In this document: one piece after another, positions 16,329 through 24,741 of the stretch
How the letters are laid out: the number at the start of each line of letters is the position of its first letter
How positions within the stretch are numbered: position 1 is the stretch's first letter
Assembly (NCBI GenBank): GCA_003244185.1
Contig: QHBT01000064.1
Span: forward strand, 25,437-89,436
DNA length: 64,000 bases
Direction of reading: 5' to 3'
Source of the DNA: Candidatus Dormiibacter spiritus
GTDB taxonomy: Bacteria; Chloroflexota; Dormibacteria; Dormibacterales; Dormibacteraceae
The notes under the pieces: generated by a model
Databases searched by the model: none
What the model saw: the letters and a program-made list of their open reading frames with translations, nothing else
Told to the model about the DNA's origin: nothing
Program-made: the position numbers and the translations under genes

Positions 16329-16834
16329 CTGTAGCGGTCGACGATGACACTGGTGCGGCCCACGATCTCCAGGGGCAGTCCCCCGGAATAGCGCAGGATC
16401 ATTAGCGTGTGGCGGCCGGGTAGGAGAGGCGTGGCTGTCTGACTCGACCGCACAGGCACCGGTTTGGCTGCCGCTGCCAGTTCCCCAGCCCTGGCCGGGC
16501 CCACCGAGCCCTCCACCTGTTGGAGCGCGCCGTACCACTTGGCCCCCACAGTTGTGGCCGCAGGCAGCGTTTCCCAGCTGACCAAGCCTGCAAACTCCTG
16601 ACCGGCGGGAAAGTGTTGCCGCGGCTCGCCCTTGATGCTGCTGCTCGCCGGGTCATAGGTGTAGACGCTGGCGTCGGTGTGCAGAGCAGAGTGGCGGCCA
16701 GGTGGCGAAGTGGCCAGAAACGTCACCAGCCCGACCACCAGGATGATCAGGCCGGCGTAGCCCGCCAGCAGCATCGTGTGGTAGATCCGGCTCGGATTCT
16801 CGGGCTCATAGCGGCCCGACCTGGGAGAGGTCAT
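16325..16834 (-). CDS. single-pass membrane protein, unknown
   Basis: A 169-residue protein with a short cytoplasmic N-terminus, one TM helix (about 20-45) and an extracytoplasmic domain of about 120 residues rich in beta-type sequence. I do not recognise a family. Translation is coupled to the PrsW protease through an ATGA overlap, so it may be a substrate, partner or regulator of that protease. A single-pass protein with an outside domain is the topology expected of a PrsW target. Confidence 0.6.
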   Translation of the reverse strand: MTSPRSGRYEPENPSRIYHTMLLAGYAGLIILVVGLVTFLATSPPGRHSALHTDASVYTYDPASSSIKGEPRQHFPAGQEFAGLVSWETLPAATTVGAKWYGALQQVEGSVGPARAGELAAAAKPVPVRSSQTATPLLPGRHTLMILRYSGGLPLEIVGRTSVIVDRYR

Positions 16835-16885
16835 TCAGGACACAGAGGCTAACAAGGTCCGCACGCCGCGGAGTAAGAGCGCCGA

Positions 16886-18016
16886 TCAGCCGGCGAGCGG
16901 GAGACGAAGCGTGAAGCGGCTGCCCCTGCCGAGCTCGCTCCAGGCCAGGCGAAGTCTCCCGCCGTTCAGCTCCGCCAGGTCCCTGGCGATGGCCAGGCCC
17001 AGGCCGATGCCGCGCCGGCGGGGCTCCCCCTGTCCACCCCCGCGCTGGAAGCGCTCAAAGATGGTCTCCTGCAGCTCAGGGGCGACGCCTGGGCCATGAT
17101 CGCAGACGCTGATCTCAGCCTCGTCACCAGTCCGACAGGTGGTTAGGCGCAGTTCGGGTTTCCCATCGGAATAGTTGAGGGCGTTGTTGACCAGGTTGTC
17201 CAGCACTATGCCGAGCTGGTGACTGTCCACGTTCACAGGCAGCGCCTCGTCCGAGACCTCGTACTGGAGGTCCGCCTCGAGCAGAGCCACCCGACCCTTG
17301 GCGCGCTCGGCGGCCAGCTTCACCAGCAGGCCGGCGTCAAGCAGCTGGCGATTCACCTGCAGACGGCCCGACTCGAGCCGAGCGGCTGTCAACACGTCGT
17401 TGACCATGGCCTTCAGCTCCTCCACCTTTTGCTGGGTGCGCTCGATTGGGAGGGCCCACATAGGGGGCACCTCGCCGAGCTGGCCCTCGGCCATCATGGA
17501 GAGGTAGCCGCCGATCACGCTGAGCGGGCTGCGGAACTCATGGGCAACCAGGTTCAGGATCTCGCCCTTGATCCGGGAGGCGTCGAGCGCCTCCTGCCGG
17601 CCTGACTCGCGTTCCTGCTCAGTGCGCCGGAGAGCCGTGACGTCGTGAACCGAGAGCAGCCAGACTTTTTCGCCGCCGATGCTGGTCGGGGCGGCCCGGA
17701 CCTCGCAAGCGGCGCCGCCCGGCTCGGCCTCAACTGTCTGCGAGGACCCCGCAGCCAGTGGGATCCCCCGCAACCGTTCGGTCAGAGAGAGCCGGGAGCC
17801 GCCCAGCAGCCGCCTGGCCGCCCGGTTGAACTGGATGACGTCCCCTCCGGCGGAGAGGACGACCAAGCCGTCAACGGCATTCTCGAAGAGCGCTCGCAGC
17901 GCGTCGGCGTGAAGCAGGTCCCACTGCCGCGCACTTCCGGACTGCACAGGTGGGGATGTGCCCGAGTGAATCCCTCGGCGGCCCTCGATCAGATCGGACT
18001 CAGCCCGTCCAGCCAT
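16886..18016 (-). CDS. PAS-domain sensor histidine kinase
   Basis: A cytoplasmic sensor kinase of about 376 residues. A PAS domain begins at LFENAVDGLVVLSAGG, followed by a HisKA dimerisation domain with the phospho-acceptor His in LVAHEFRSPLSVIGGYL, and a HATPase domain with N box (DNLVNNALNYSDG), G1 (DHGPGVAPE), F box (FERFQRGG) and G2 (GIGLGLAIARDL). No TM helix is seen, so it probably senses an internal signal. A longer frame reaches TTG 18076; ATG 18016 is preferred here. No response regulator is adjacent, so it is an orphan kinase. The LLM oxidoreductase is transcribed divergently. Confidence 0.85.
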   Translation of the reverse strand: MAGRAESDLIEGRRGIHSGTSPPVQSGSARQWDLLHADALRALFENAVDGLVVLSAGGDVIQFNRAARRLLGGSRLSLTERLRGIPLAAGSSQTVEAEPGGAACEVRAAPTSIGGEKVWLLSVHDVTALRRTEQERESGRQEALDASRIKGEILNLVAHEFRSPLSVIGGYLSMMAEGQLGEVPPMWALPIERTQQKVEELKAMVNDVLTAARLESGRLQVNRQLLDAGLLVKLAAERAKGRVALLEADLQYEVSDEALPVNVDSHQLGIVLDNLVNNALNYSDGKPELRLTTCRTGDEAEISVCDHGPGVAPELQETIFERFQRGGGQGEPRRRGIGLGLAIARDLAELNGGRLRLAWSELGRGSRFTLRLPLAG

Positions 18017-18128
18017 GAATCGGAAAGGCACCCCTACGCAAAACAGGATAGCAGCGCTGCAACATTCTCTACCCAAACCGTACCACTAGATTGCGCTTTC
18101 TGTTCTGCCTGAGAGAAGATGGACCTCG

Positions 18129-18956
18129 ATGAGATTCGGCATCGCCATCTTTCCGACCGACTATGCGATAGGCATGGCCGAGCTCGCCCAGGCCGTCGAG
18201 GAGCGTGGCTTCGACTCCCTCTGGGTGGCTGAGCACAGCCACATCCCGGTCTCCCGGCAGACTCCCTACCCCAGCGGCGGCGACCTACCGCAGGAGTACT
18301 GGCACACGCTTGACCCCTTCATCGCACTCACCGTCGCCGCCGGAGCGACTTCCACTCTCAAGCTGGGCACTGGTGTCTGCCTGGTCGTCGAGCATGAGCC
18401 GATCGACCTGGCGAAGCGAGTGGCCAGTCTCGACCACGTCTCCGGCGGCCGCCTGCTCTTTGGCGTCGGCGGCGGTTGGAATCGCGAGGAGATGGCCAAC
18501 CACGGCACCGAGTTCAGCCAGCGCTGGGGCGTGCTGCGCGAGCGAGTCGAGGCGATGAAGACGATCTGGGCCGAGGACGAGGCGGAATTTCACGGCAGGC
18601 ACGTCAACTTTGACCCACTCTGGCTGTGGCCCAAGCCAGTCCAGAAGCCGCACCCGCCCATCTGGCTCGGCGGCAACGGGCCCAACACTCTGAAGCGGGT
18701 GGTGCGTTACGCAGACGGCTGGATGCCCAATCGAGGCCAGTGGCTCGACCGGATCGCCGAGTTGCAGGGGCTGGCGCAAGAGGCGGGGAGAGGACCGATC
18801 CCGGTCCAGGTCTACGGCGCCCGCACCGATCGCCAGGAGGTGGAGCGGTTCCTCGCGGCCGGCCTGGAGCGCTGCGTGTTCTACGTGCCGCCCGACGGCC
18901 GGGACGCTGCGATGCGCCGGCTGGAGGAGCTGACCGAGTTCGTCAAACCGTATTAG
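18129..18956 (+). CDS. LLM class (F420-dependent type) oxidoreductase
   Basis: A 275-residue luciferase-like (TIM barrel) oxidoreductase. The sequence starts MRFGIAIFPTDYAIG, then shows GFDSLWVAEHSHIP (27-40), a KLGTGVCLVVEHEPIDLAKRVA block and the GRLLFGVGGGWNREE motif (about 107-121). These fit the F420-dependent LLM subfamily found in actinobacteria and Chloroflexota; FMN-dependence cannot be excluded. It is monocistronic and convergent to the VKOR genes. Its TAG stop is the first element of repeat B1. The substrate is unknown. Confidence 0.85.
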   Translation: MRFGIAIFPTDYAIGMAELAQAVEERGFDSLWVAEHSHIPVSRQTPYPSGGDLPQEYWHTLDPFIALTVAAGATSTLKLGTGVCLVVEHEPIDLAKRVASLDHVSGGRLLFGVGGGWNREEMANHGTEFSQRWGVLRERVEAMKTIWAEDEAEFHGRHVNFDPLWLWPKPVQKPHPPIWLGGNGPNTLKRVVRYADGWMPNRGQWLDRIAELQGLAQEAGRGPIPVQVYGARTDRQEVERFLAAGLERCVFYVPPDGRDAAMRRLEELTEFVKPY

Positions 18957-19184
18957 TTGCCTGTAGCAGCCGAAAAGACGGCATCTCGGGGCTCAGGGCG
19001 CCGATACGTGCGCAGCATTCCCCGCTTCGCGGGTCCCCTAAGCGCGGGGCCCGGCCCTTCGTCGTTACGGATCTTCTGATCCGCTCCTCCTCGTTCCACC
19101 CTTTCCTTCGCCTCGGCCCCCTGACCGGCGCCATGAGCGGGCGCCTGCCCCGAGCTACCGCCCAATCGGCCGCTACAGGCAACT
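18955..19184. repeat. structured intergenic element B, copy 1
   Basis: A 230-bp element whose ends are inverted repeats: AGTTGCCTGTAGCAGCCGA at 18955 faces TCGGCCGCTACAGGCAACT ending at 19184 (one mismatch in 19). Internally there are adjacent hairpins at 19021-19033, 19035-19049 and 19068-19083. The same core in opposite orientation occurs at 47858-48103 with different but internally complementary outer arms. It lies between convergent genes and starts at the stop codon of the LLM gene. A structured RNA or a small non-autonomous mobile element are both possible. No coding capacity was seen. Confidence 0.7.
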
Positions 19185-19194
19185 CGGGCTGAGC

Positions 19195-19650
19195 TCAGCC
19201 TCCGGTCTCGGGCACCGTGGGCCGGCCCACGCGGTTCAGAGCCAGCAGGAAGATGACCAGCGTCAGCACGTGCACTGCTGAGCACCACTCGCAGATTCGC
19301 CGCAGGCGGACTATCTCGACGAAGACCAGATAGAGGGCGAACACCAGCCCAGCCACTGACCAGAACAGGAGCGCCCTCTCGGCCCAGGCACTTCTCTCGA
19401 ACACTCGACTCAGCACCAGCACGCCCCAGAGGGCGACGACCGCGAAGAAGAGCAGTCCCGGCACTGAGATGGGCACCTCACTGCCAGGCAGTGTGGAGTA
19501 GCTGCTGTGGGTGACAGCCGCGCAGTCCAGGACCTGACCCTGAGCGCAGGCCAGCGGCACCTGATCGTAGTGGGAGTAGGTCAGGTAGGCGGAGATCGCC
19601 AGGCCACCCAGGCCGCTCAGCAGAACGGCGAGGGCGCCCCGGTCCCTCAT
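19195..19650 (-). CDS. vitamin K epoxide reductase (VKOR) family protein
   Basis: A 151-residue, four-helix membrane quinone reductase that re-oxidises a thioredoxin-like partner to make disulfides in exported proteins. The loop cysteine pair is visible in LACAQGQVLDCAAV (about 34-47), with the conserved Ser downstream in the THSSYS segment. The catalytic CxxC is CEWC (about 119-122). Its ATG overlaps the stop of the upstream thioredoxin-fold gene (ATGA), so the oxidase and its partner are translated together. It replaces DsbB, as is usual in actinobacteria and related lineages. Confidence 0.93.
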   Translation of the reverse strand: MRDRGALAVLLSGLGGLAISAYLTYSHYDQVPLACAQGQVLDCAAVTHSSYSTLPGSEVPISVPGLLFFAVVALWGVLVLSRVFERSAWAERALLFWSVAGLVFALYLVFVEIVRLRRICEWCSAVHVLTLVIFLLALNRVGRPTVPETGG

Positions 19651-20570
19651 CGAAGCTGCAGGTCTCCGGCCTTCACGCCGGCGCTGCCACAGACTCCCGC
19701 TGGCTGTCCAGCTGTCGTGCGGCAGATGGCGGCCGTCAACACATTGGCGTGGCCCAGCACCGCCTGCGCGAGCGGGCCGTCGCCGGCGGTGATCGAGTTG
19801 GCGATCTGGTCCTGGCTGCGGTTCGCCAGCACGTCAGGCAGGAAGCCGGATCCGATCTGCGTGCGTTGACCGGCGAAGTCCAGAAAGGGGATGGAGCCAC
19901 CGCTGTATGTGTCCAGCAAGTGCTGCTGCGCGGGGCTCGGGCTCTGCAGCGGCTGCCTCTGCCGGTCGGCAGTCTCGACAGCGACGAACTCGATGTACGA
20001 GCTCACATACCTGACCTGGGTAAAGCTCAAGGTGGCCGTGTCGGGGAAGGCGTCGTCTGAGCCGGAACGGGTGAGCCTGATGCCCTGCAGCTGGCCGAAG
20101 CGACTCAGCGCCACCGCCAAACTCCAGCGCTCAGCTGCGCAGTAGGGGCAGTACTCGGCGCCGAGGTAGAGGATCTGCGGCTTGCCCCCGATCCCCGTGA
20201 GCGGGGGACCGGTGATGGCCTTCGAAACGCTCTTGGTGCCGCCGGCGCCCACGCGATCCAGGAGCGCCGGGCTGACGCCGCTCAGCTTGGCGACCACGCT
20301 GCTGCCGTCGCCTGACTCCTGGGCTTGAGGCTGGCCGCCGGCTTGGTTCCGGGCGTAGACGACAAAGCCAGTGACGAGCAGGCCGAGTGCGAGCAGCGCG
20401 AGCACGATGGGCAGTGGGCTCGACCAGATGCTCCGCTTGGCCCCGCGAGGGGTCGACGGGACACGGCGCGGCGCGAGGCGCTCAGGCTCCGCCGGTCGGC
20501 CGCCGGGCCGCGAGCCGGTTCGGCCGGGGGCGGCCTGGCGCTGCGGTCGGCGTCGGTCGGCTTTGCTCAC
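19647..20570 (-). CDS. membrane-anchored thioredoxin-like protein (DUF929 family)
   Basis: A 307-residue protein with a long basic cytoplasmic N-terminus, one TM helix (about 52-73) and an extracytoplasmic thioredoxin-like domain containing the redox motif CPYC in GAEYCPYCAAERWSLA. It matches DUF929-type proteins. As the gene before VKOR, with overlapping stop and start codons, it is the likely DsbA-like oxidant regenerated by VKOR. The start is taken as GTG 20570, the first in-frame codon giving a compact basic N-terminus; longer frames run into the divergent promoter region. Redox partnership is inferred from motif and context. Confidence 0.8.
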   Translation of the reverse strand: MSKADRRRPQRQAAPGRTGSRPGGRPAEPERLAPRRVPSTPRGAKRSIWSSPLPIVLALLALGLLVTGFVVYARNQAGGQPQAQESGDGSSVVAKLSGVSPALLDRVGAGGTKSVSKAITGPPLTGIGGKPQILYLGAEYCPYCAAERWSLAVALSRFGQLQGIRLTRSGSDDAFPDTATLSFTQVRYVSSYIEFVAVETADRQRQPLQSPSPAQQHLLDTYSGGSIPFLDFAGQRTQIGSGFLPDVLANRSQDQIANSITAGDGPLAQAVLGHANVLTAAICRTTAGQPAGVCGSAGVKAGDLQLR

Positions 20571-20690
20571 CTGACGAGAGCTGGCTCGGGGCTGAGCATG
20601 GTAGCTCTGATCGTAGCCACCGCCCCCGAGTACGATCCGTCCTGTGGTTGCTCGCGGCCAGGATCCCCTGCTAGCCTGACGACCGTCCCC

Positions 20691-22319
20691 ATGAGCGCAG
20701 CAGAACTCGCGCCTTCGACCCACGTCGATCAGTTCACCCGGCAGAACCTGCCGCCGGCCCAGCTCTGGCCCGAGTTCGTCTTCGGACTGCCCGAGCTGCA
20801 ATATCCGCAGCGGCTCAACTGCGTTGACGCGCTGCTGGACAGGCACGTCCGGGAGGGGCGGGGGGAGCGGCGCTGCCTGCTCAGCCTGGAAGAGACATGG
20901 TCCTACGCGGAACTCCAGCGCCGGGCCAACCAGATCGCCGGCGTGCTTGTCAACGACTTCGGCCTGGTGCCGGGCAACCGGGTGTTGCTGCGCGGCTTCA
21001 ACAGCCCCTGGCTTGCCGCCTGCTGGTTCGGCGTGCTGAAGGCCGGCTGCGTGGCGGTGGCGACCATGCCGCTTCTCCGTTCCGGTGAACTTCAGCCGGT
21101 CGGCGAGATGGCCGATCTCCAGCTGGCCATCTCAGACCATCGCCGTCTGGAAGATCTGCAAGCCGCCCAGCTCCCGGGGGTGCCCATCCTGGCCTTCGGC
21201 GGCGGCCAGAGTGGCGACCTGCTGGAGCGGATGGAGCGCCAGCCGGCGCAGTTCGAGACGTTCGCCACTTCGGCTGACGACGTCTGCATGCTGGCCTTCA
21301 CTTCCGGGACGACAGGCCGACCGAAGGCGACCATGCACTTTCATCGAGACGTGCTGGCCGTTTGCGACACGTTCTCCCGGCACGTGCTGAAACCGGCCCC
21401 GAACGACCTCTTCACTGGAAGCCCACCGCTGGCCTTCACCTTCGGTCTCGGCGGACTCCTGCTCTTCCCGCTGCATGCCGGCGCCTCGACGCTGCTGCTG
21501 GAACAGGCAGGGCCTGAACAGCTGCTGGAAGGCATCCAGCGGCACGGCGTCACCACACTCTTCACCGCTCCGACAGCCTTCCGCTTCCTGCTCGGCCGCC
21601 TGGCCGAGGCCGATCTCTCCTCTCTGCGGGCCTGCGTCTCTGCCGGTGAGACGCTGCCGGCAGCTACCTGGAACGCCTGGCAGCGGGGTACTGGCATCAG
21701 GATCATCGATGGCCTGGGCTCGACGGAGATGCTGCACATCTTCATCGGCGAGACGCCGGAACGGATGCGACCGGGTTTCACCGGGCGGGCCATACCTGGC
21801 TATCAGGCTCAAGTGCAGGACGAAGACGGCCGGCCGGTGCCTGATGGCGAGATGGGAAGGCTGGCGGTGAAGGGCCCGACGGGCTGCCGCTACCTTCGCG
21901 GCGACCGCCAGACCGTTTACGTCAAGAACGGCTGGAACCTGACCGGCGACATCTACGTGCGCGACCCTGACGGCTACTTCAGCTACCGCTCGCGCGCCGA
22001 CGACATGATCATCTCCGCCGGCTACAACATCGCCGGACCGGAGGTGGAGGAGGCGCTGCTCCAGCACCCGGCGGTGCTGGAGGCGGCGGTGGTGGGGGTG
22101 CCTGACGAGCAGCGCGGCATGATCGTCAAAGCGTTCGTGGTGCTGGGGTCGACTGCCGAGGAACGCGAAAGCACAATCAAGGAACTCCAGGACTTCGTCA
22201 AGTCCCGGATCGCGCCTTACAAATACCCTCGCCAGATCGAGCTGGTTTCAGCGCTGCCCCGCACCACCACCGGCAAGCTGCAGCGCTTTAGGCTGCGCCA
22301 GCCGGGCAGCTCGGCGTGA
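20691..22319 (+). CDS. 2-aminobenzoate-CoA ligase (acyl-adenylate forming)
   Basis: A 542-residue ANL-superfamily enzyme that activates an aromatic acid with ATP and CoA. The phosphate-binding loop is [16 protein letters not shown] (about 204-219), the A5 region is [11 protein letters not shown] (about 343-353), the A7 hinge region has [24 protein letters not shown], and the catalytic Lys lies in [11 protein letters not shown] near the end. The benzoate-CoA-ligase-like layout and the next gene point to 2-aminobenzoate (anthranilate) as substrate. The start ATG is preferred over longer frames that overlap the divergent DUF929 gene. Stop and next start overlap (GTGA). Confidence 0.85.
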   Translation: MSAAELAPSTHVDQFTRQNLPPAQLWPEFVFGLPELQYPQRLNCVDALLDRHVREGRGERRCLLSLEETWSYAELQRRANQIAGVLVNDFGLVPGNRVLLRGFNSPWLAACWFGVLKAGCVAVATMPLLRSGELQPVGEMADLQLAISDHRRLEDLQAAQLPGVPILAFGGGQSGDLLERMERQPAQFETFATSADDVCMLAFTSGTTGRPKATMHFHRDVLAVCDTFSRHVLKPAPNDLFTGSPPLAFTFGLGGLLLFPLHAGASTLLLEQAGPEQLLEGIQRHGVTTLFTAPTAFRFLLGRLAEADLSSLRACVSAGETLPAATWNAWQRGTGIRIIDGLGSTEMLHIFIGETPERMRPGFTGRAIPGYQAQVQDEDGRPVPDGEMGRLAVKGPTGCRYLRGDRQTVYVKNGWNLTGDIYVRDPDGYFSYRSRADDMIISAGYNIAGPEVEEALLQHPAVLEAAVVGVPDEQRGMIVKAFVVLGSTAEERESTIKELQDFVKSRIAPYKYPRQIELVSALPRTTTGKLQRFRLRQPGSSA

Positions 22320-24664
22320 GGTCGCCGCCACTCAAGATCGGGGTCATCGGCGCGGGTCCGGCCGGCCTCTACTTCGCCGCGCTGGCCAAGCAGCTGGATC
22401 CGCTGCACGAGGTCACGGTCTGGGAGCGCAACGCTCCCGACGACACGTTCGGCTTCGGCGTGGTGTTCTCTGACGAGACCCTGGGCGGCATCGAACACGC
22501 CGACTCCCGGATCCACGCGGAGATGGCTGACAGCTTCGCACGCTGGGCCGACATCGACGTCCACCACCGCGGCGAGGTGGTCACCTCGGGCGGTCACGGC
22601 TTTGCGGCGATGAGCCGCGTCAAGCTGCTGCAGATCCTTCAGCGGAGGGCGGCGGAGCTGGGCGTGGCCGTCGAGTACAGGACTCCTGCCCCGCCACTGG
22701 AGGACCTGGCAGGTTTCGATCTGGTGCTGGCTGCTGACGGCGTCAACAGCGCCACCCGCGCGGCACAGGCGGCGAGCTTCGGGCCCAGCCTGGAGCAGGG
22801 CCGCTCTCGCTACATCTGGCTGGGGACGCACCTTGTCTTCGACTGCTTCAAGTTCTTCATTGTTGAAAGCGAGTACGGGGCCTTTCAGGTCCACGCCTAT
22901 CCCTACAGCAGCGATCGGAGCACGTTCATAGTCGAGACCTCGGAAGCTGTCTGGCGGCGGGCGGGCCTGGATCGCGCCGCCCAGCTTCCGCCCGGAGTGA
23001 GCGACAAGGCGAGCATTGAGTTCTGCCAGGAGCTCTTCAGAGAGCAGCTGCAGGGCCTGCCGCTCATCGCCAACAACAGCAGATGGATCAACTTCGTCAC
23101 AGTGCGCAACCGCTGCTGGCGGCATGGCAACACAGTGCTGATGGGTGACGCCGCCCACACGGCGCACTTCTCGGTGGGCTCCGGCACCAAGCTCGCCATG
23201 GAGGACTCGTTGGCGCTGGCGGCCTGCCTGTTCGAGCAGCCAGACGTGGCGGCGGCGCTGGCGGCTTACGAAGCAGAGCGGCGGCCGGTGGTGGAGTCGA
23301 CCCAACGCGCCGCCGAAGCCAGCCGGCGCTGGTTCGAGGAGCTGGAGCAGTACTTGCGGCAGACCCCTCTGCAGTTCGCCTTCAACCTGCTCACGCGGAG
23401 CCGCCGGGTCACCTACGCCAACCTGCAGGTGCGGGATCCAGAGTTCGTGCATCGCGTCGCCAGCGAGTTTGCGGGCACGGCCGCCGGTGCTTCGTCGGCG
23501 CCGCCGCCGATGTTCACGCCGCTGCATCTCCGCGGTCTGGAGCTGAAGAACCGGGTGGTCGTCTCGCCCATGGACATGTACTCATCCTGCGAGGGGCTGA
23601 TCGGCGACTTCCACCTGGTCCACCTGGGCAGCAAGGCGCTGGGCGGGGCCGCGTTGGTGATGACTGAGATGGTCTGCGTCTCGCCCGAGGGCCGCATCAC
23701 GCCCGGCTGCGCCGGTCTCTACGCGCCCCAGCACGAAGCGGCCTTCCGTCGGCTCACCGATTTCGTGCACGCGAACAGTGAGAGCAAGGTGGGCATCCAG
23801 CTCGGCCACTCGGGCCGGAAGGGCTCGACCAAGCTGATGTGGGAAGGCCTCGACCAGCCGCTGGCGAGCGGCAACTGGCCGCTGCTGGCGCCCTCACCGC
23901 TGCAATACCTGCCGCAGAGCCAGGTGCCGCGCGAGATGGCGCGGGTTGACATGGACATCGTGAGTGACCAGTTCGTGCGCGCGGCGAAGATGGCGGCCCG
24001 GGCGGGCTTCGACCTGCTGGAGCTGCACTGCGCGCACGGCTACTTGCTGGCCAGCTTCATCTCGCCCTTGACCAACCGGCGTCAGGACGAGTACGGTGGC
24101 TCGCTGGAGAACCGGCTCCGCTACCCGCTGGAGGTCTTCACCGCCATGCGAGCCGTCTGGCCTGAGCCCAAGCCCATGTCCGTCCGCGTCTCCGCCACTG
24201 ACTGGGCGGAGGGCGGCTTGTCGCCGGAGGACTCGGTCGAGGTGGCCCGGGCCTTCGCTGAGCTGGGCGCGGACCTGGTGGACGTATCCACCGGCCAGAC
24301 GACACCCGACGAGCGGCCGGTGTTCGGCCGCAGCTACCAGACGCCGCTCGCTGACCGGATCCGCAATCAGACAGGTGTCGCCACCATGGCTGTCGGCGCC
24401 ATCTCCAGCTACGACGATGTCAACAGCATCATCCTGGCCGGCCGGGCCGACCTCTGCGCATTGGCCAGGGCTCACCTGTACGACCCTGCCTGGACGCTGC
24501 ACGCCGCTGCCGAGCAGGACTTTGCGGTTGCCTGGCCGGTGCAGTTCGAGCGCGGCAGCCGGCGGCCGCCCGGTGCGCGCTCCGAGCCGCGTCCCCGCCT
24601 GGAGCTCATCCGCCGTCGCGGCGAAGACCGACTGCACCAACGGTGGCGACCGGCGCTACGTTAG
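22316..24664 (+). CDS. anthraniloyl-CoA monooxygenase (bifunctional monooxygenase/OYE reductase)
   Basis: A 782-residue natural fusion. Residues 1-375 form a class A flavin monooxygenase with the [17 protein letters not shown] dinucleotide motif, a DG segment ([11 protein letters not shown]) and the [18 protein letters not shown] motif. Residues 400-755 form an old-yellow-enzyme NADH:flavin oxidoreductase with [33 protein letters not shown] and [14 protein letters not shown]. This domain order is that of 2-aminobenzoyl-CoA monooxygenase/reductase of the aerobic anthranilate pathway. Start GTG 22316 overlaps the ligase stop, so ligase and oxygenase are made together. A bifunctional salicylyl-CoA 5-hydroxylase-like role is the main alternative. 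Confidence 0.88.
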   Translation: MRSPPLKIGVIGAGPAGLYFAALAKQLDPLHEVTVWERNAPDDTFGFGVVFSDETLGGIEHADSRIHAEMADSFARWADIDVHHRGEVVTSGGHGFAAMSRVKLLQILQRRAAELGVAVEYRTPAPPLEDLAGFDLVLAADGVNSATRAAQAASFGPSLEQGRSRYIWLGTHLVFDCFKFFIVESEYGAFQVHAYPYSSDRSTFIVETSEAVWRRAGLDRAAQLPPGVSDKASIEFCQELFREQLQGLPLIANNSRWINFVTVRNRCWRHGNTVLMGDAAHTAHFSVGSGTKLAMEDSLALAACLFEQPDVAAALAAYEAERRPVVESTQRAAEASRRWFEELEQYLRQTPLQFAFNLLTRSRRVTYANLQVRDPEFVHRVASEFAGTAAGASSAPPPMFTPLHLRGLELKNRVVVSPMDMYSSCEGLIGDFHLVHLGSKALGGAALVMTEMVCVSPEGRITPGCAGLYAPQHEAAFRRLTDFVHANSESKVGIQLGHSGRKGSTKLMWEGLDQPLASGNWPLLAPSPLQYLPQSQVPREMARVDMDIVSDQFVRAAKMAARAGFDLLELHCAHGYLLASFISPLTNRRQDEYGGSLENRLRYPLEVFTAMRAVWPEPKPMSVRVSATDWAEGGLSPEDSVEVARAFAELGADLVDVSTGQTTPDERPVFGRSYQTPLADRIRNQTGVATMAVGAISSYDDVNSIILAGRADLCALARAHLYDPAWTLHAAAEQDFAVAWPVQFERGSRRPPGARSEPRPRLELIRRRGEDRLHQRWRPALR

Positions 24665-24700
24665 GCGCGCCCTGCCTAGTTTCGGAAGTGGCCCCAAGCC

Positions 24701-24733
24701 GAGAGCCCGGAGCCCATCCCGGCCCGAGCTCTC
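24701..24733. terminator. putative bidirectional terminator dyad
   Basis: An inverted repeat GAGAGC (24701-24706) / GCTCTC (24728-24733), with CCGG pairing inside it, lies in the short gap between the convergent monooxygenase and glycosidase genes. There is no T-run, so intrinsic termination is uncertain. Confidence 0.35.
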
Positions 24734-24741
24734 AGCCGCCC

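Noticed and set aside
14940..16538. 532-residue version of PrsW
   Set aside because: The additional 70 residues overlap the upstream gene and are Pro/Arg/His-rich; ATG 16328 in an ATGA overlap is far more likely.
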